A stretch of DNA of 7,830 nt from an uncultured Flavobacteriales bacterium (GTDB lineage: Bacteria; Bacteroidota; Bacteroidia; Flavobacteriales; Crocinitomicaceae): the NCBI GenBank assembly GCA_946886545.1, contig CAMPIU010000132.1, positions 1 to 7,830 on the forward strand. Direction: 5' to 3'. A model generated the notes under the pieces. That model was not told the DNA's origin. It saw only the letters and a list, made by a program, of their open reading frames with translations, and searched no databases. Positions 6,387 through 7,830 of this stretch are shown here, in pieces. The stretch's first letter is position 1. The number at the start of each line of letters is the position of its first letter. Both the position numbers and the translations under genes were made by a program.

Positions 6387-6856
6387 TTAAAAAACAACTC
6401 AATAATATACGCTATTCCGGTTGTAATTGCTCCGTTGATACATATTCCCAATAAGATCAATGGAAAGGTGCGTTTTTCCTTTCCATAAAATTTAGCAGTT
6501 ACAATGGATCCAACAGGAACCGATAAAAATAACGGCGCATAAAATGCAATTCCATAAATTCCAAAACGTCTCTTTAACTTTACAATCAGTTTATTAAAAC
6601 GGGTGAATCGTGGTTTGTATTTCAAAGGAGTTCCGTTTGTAATGGAAGCGTGAAGTAAGGCTTTGCGTTTATTATGTGCGCGGATCATAAAAAACTCACT
6701 CGAAAAATAGAAAATAAATGCGGCCAGAAAAGCTCCTGCTACGCAAGAGAGATAGGTTTCGAAATAGTTTAAATGCATTCTCGGGCCAGCAAATGGAGCA
6801 AACATAAATTTGATCATTGATAAACCAAAGAGTGATAAATAGAGGTGCCAGTGCAT
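6383..6856 (-). CDS. Small integral membrane protein, function unknown
   Basis: The 157 residues contain about four hydrophobic segments, near 5-23, 33-56, 99-121 and 131-156. A strongly basic loop between segments two and three (62-97, with KRK and KLKRRFG) is probably cytoplasmic. RFGIYGIAFYAPLFLSVPVGS (97-117), with its glycines and prolines, recalls re-entrant segments of small exporters or DedA-like proteins such as the family labelled small multidrug export, but this is only resemblance. It starts 12 bases after the end of upp and overlaps the HAD start by 4 bases, so it is a true operon member. It could move a product of the neighbouring enzymes or be unrelated in function. The gene has a clear Shine-Dalgarno, which is rare in this window. 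Confidence 0.85.
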   Translation of the reverse strand: MHWHLYLSLFGLSMIKFMFAPFAGPRMHLNYFETYLSCVAGAFLAAFIFYFSSEFFMIRAHNKRKALLHASITNGTPLKYKPRFTRFNKLIVKLKRRFGIYGIAFYAPLFLSVPVGSIVTAKFYGKEKRTFPLILLGICINGAITTGIAYIIELFFK

Positions 6857-6863
6857 AATTTTA

Positions 6864-6870
6864 TCTCCTT
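6864..6870 (-). promoter_or_regulatory. Shine-Dalgarno of the membrane-protein gene
   Basis: The minus strand reads AAGGAGA 7 bases before the ATG and overlaps the TAA stop of upp. It fixes the start at 6856. None of the other starts in the window shows a comparable site, so this mid-operon gene may depend on direct ribosome binding for its expression level. Confidence 0.7.
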
Positions 6871-7516
6871 AACATTTTACTCCGTAAGCCAAATCTCCGG
6901 CATCTCCCAATCCCGGAACAATGTAAGATTGAGCAGTTAATTCTTTGTCTATCGCGCCTACCCAAATAGTAATAGTATCCGGCAAGTGTTTTTTAACAAA
7001 TTCGATTGCTTCCGGAGCTGCAATTGCCGCCACGATATGAACTTTAGCCGGTTTTCCCTGCTTTAATAGTGCTTTGTAAACCATCACCATGGAACTTCCG
7101 GTTGCCAACATCGGATCTGAGATAATCAATGTTTTTCCATCGATTGAAGGAGCTGCCAAATATTCGACATGGATATCAAAGTCTTCGGCAGTAGTGTGCT
7201 TTCTGTAGGCAGAAACAAAAGCACTTTCAGCGCGGTCAAAATAATTTAACAAGCCTTGGTGCATAGGTAAGCCCGCTCTCAAAATGGTTGCCAAAACCGG
7301 TTGTTGCTTGAGGGTTGAAACTTCTGCTTCTCCCAAAGGAGTTGTAACCAATTCCGTTTGATAATCCAACTGTTTGCTTAATTCATAAGCCAATACTTCG
7401 GCTACGCGTTCTAAATTACGCCTAAAACGCATGGGATCAGTTTGAACTGTACAATCCCTCAACTCTCCTAAAAAAGTATTGAAGATGGATGCTGACTGAC
7501 CTAAATTGTAAACCAT
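6869..7516 (-). CDS. upp: Uracil phosphoribosyltransferase
   Basis: This enzyme converts uracil and PRPP to UMP and pyrophosphate, the main uracil salvage step, in the cytoplasm. The 215-residue length is normal. The PRPP-binding loop is SDPMLATGSSM (133-143). The uracil-binding C-terminal signature, PGLGDAGDLAYG (201-212), has the family's GDxGDR-like pattern with leucine in the usual arginine position. TILRAGLPM (77-85) is also typical. The protein looks complete, with no frameshift. The ATG at 7514-7516 gives the expected N-terminus and has no Shine-Dalgarno. It heads a three-gene minus-strand operon and lies divergent to the ABC exporter gene. Confidence 0.96.
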   Translation of the reverse strand: MVYNLGQSASIFNTFLGELRDCTVQTDPMRFRRNLERVAEVLAYELSKQLDYQTELVTTPLGEAEVSTLKQQPVLATILRAGLPMHQGLLNYFDRAESAFVSAYRKHTTAEDFDIHVEYLAAPSIDGKTLIISDPMLATGSSMVMVYKALLKQGKPAKVHIVAAIAAPEAIEFVKKHLPDTITIWVGAIDKELTAQSYIVPGLGDAGDLAYGVKC

Positions 7517-7555
7517 AGTATTGAATATTGCAGGTGAATTTTGTGCTTTTTAACC

Positions 7556-7568
7556 AGGCATTTTGCCT
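7556..7568 (-). promoter_or_regulatory. Small hairpin in the upp leader region
   Basis: AGGCA (7556-7560) and TGCCT (7564-7568) form a perfect 5-base stem with a 3-base loop, 40 bases before the upp ATG. A TATTTTG (complement of 7574-7580), a near match to TAnnTTTG short by one base, lies just upstream. The pair may mark the promoter and leader of upp. The evidence is thin. Confidence 0.25.
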
Positions 7569-7669
7569 CATCACAAAATAAAGGAATAAAAGCAAACAAT
7601 CGAAATAAAAATGTGTTTTGTTAATGAATTTTAGCACTTAAAAATAAGTCATATCCCAATCCTTAGATG

Positions 7670-7677
7670 TAATTTTG
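7670..7677 (+). promoter_or_regulatory. -7 box immediately before the ABC-exporter start
   Basis: TAATTTTG matches TAnnTTTG exactly and ends only 4 bases before the ATG at 7682. If used, transcription would start at or inside the first codons, giving a leaderless mRNA or forcing a later start. No -33 TTTG is apparent, so this may be chance. Confidence 0.35.
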
Positions 7678-7681
7678 CAAC

Positions 7682-7830
7682 ATGGCCAAACAAAGCAAAA
7701 TTGATTTTAAGATTTTCAAACGATTATTGAAGTTTGCAAAACCTTATTCCGGGCTTTTGATTTTGGCTTTTTTGTGTACTGTTTTACTTTCTGTAATTGG
7801 CCCTCTAAGACCAATGATTATTGGAAATAC
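7682..7830 (+). CDS. ABC exporter, N-terminal fragment (cut by the window edge)
   Basis: The first 49 complete codons start MAKQSKIDFKIFKRLLKFAK and continue into a hydrophobic helix over about residues 22-41, then GPLRPMIIGN. A basic amphipathic lead followed by a first transmembrane helix ending in a GPLRP-type turn is what I expect at the start of MsbA-like exporters with fused permease and ATPase domains in Bacteroidota. The ATP-binding part lies beyond the edge, so the substrate is unknown. The frame is open to the end. The ATG is the first in frame and has no Shine-Dalgarno. It is divergent from upp across a 165-base spacer. Confidence 0.75.
   Translation, partial: MAKQSKIDFKIFKRLLKFAKPYSGLLILAFLCTVLLSVIGPLRPMIIGN

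Noticed and set aside
7437..7637. Minus-strand 66-codon frame upstream of and overlapping upp
   Set aside because: It overlaps the first 80 bases of upp in another frame, spans the leader and shows no family resemblance. A leader peptide is possible but unsupported.

Overview
The window looks like chromosomal DNA of a Bacteroidota member, probably a flavobacterium-like lineage. It is AT-rich, most starts lack a Shine-Dalgarno, and exact or near matches to the Bacteroidota -7 promoter box TAnnTTTG lie just upstream of several genes. The gene content also fits: a DUF885 lipoprotein, a Cys-motif/TonB C-terminal protein and an RhlE-like DEAD-box helicase. The lineage is inferred from sequence style and was not searched.

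Layout, left to right. Positions 1-113 hold an AT-rich inverted-repeat element and no gene. An AraC-family regulator (114-1037, minus) follows, 101 bases downstream of a DUF885 metallopeptidase-like lipoprotein (1139-2884, minus). The spacer between them carries a REP-like palindrome that contains the DUF885 stop codon. A 173-base divergent spacer with a GC-rich CGCAGA repeat leads to a plus-strand gene (3058-3732) encoding a Cys-motif, membrane segment and TonB-C-terminal-domain protein. That gene converges on a J-domain/KTSC protein (3810-4259, minus), which sits downstream of a DEAD-box helicase with unusual motif V (4323-5465, minus). A 204-base spacer (5466-5669) of tandem and inverted repeats separates the helicase from a tightly packed minus-strand operon: uracil phosphoribosyltransferase (6869-7516), a small membrane protein (6383-6856) and a YjjG-like HAD phosphatase (5670-6386). 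Divergent from it is the first part of an ABC exporter (7682 to the window edge).

The genes suggest two functional groupings. The upp operon pairs pyrimidine salvage with a likely nucleotide phosphatase, plus an uncharacterised membrane protein. The helicase and J/KTSC pair may act on RNA or ribonucleoprotein. The rest is housekeeping or envelope-related. I see no CRISPR array, transposase, phage gene, tRNA, rRNA or clear defence system. The most unusual material is the set of intergenic repeats, the Cys-motif/TonB fusion, the helicase motif V change and the J-KTSC fusion.
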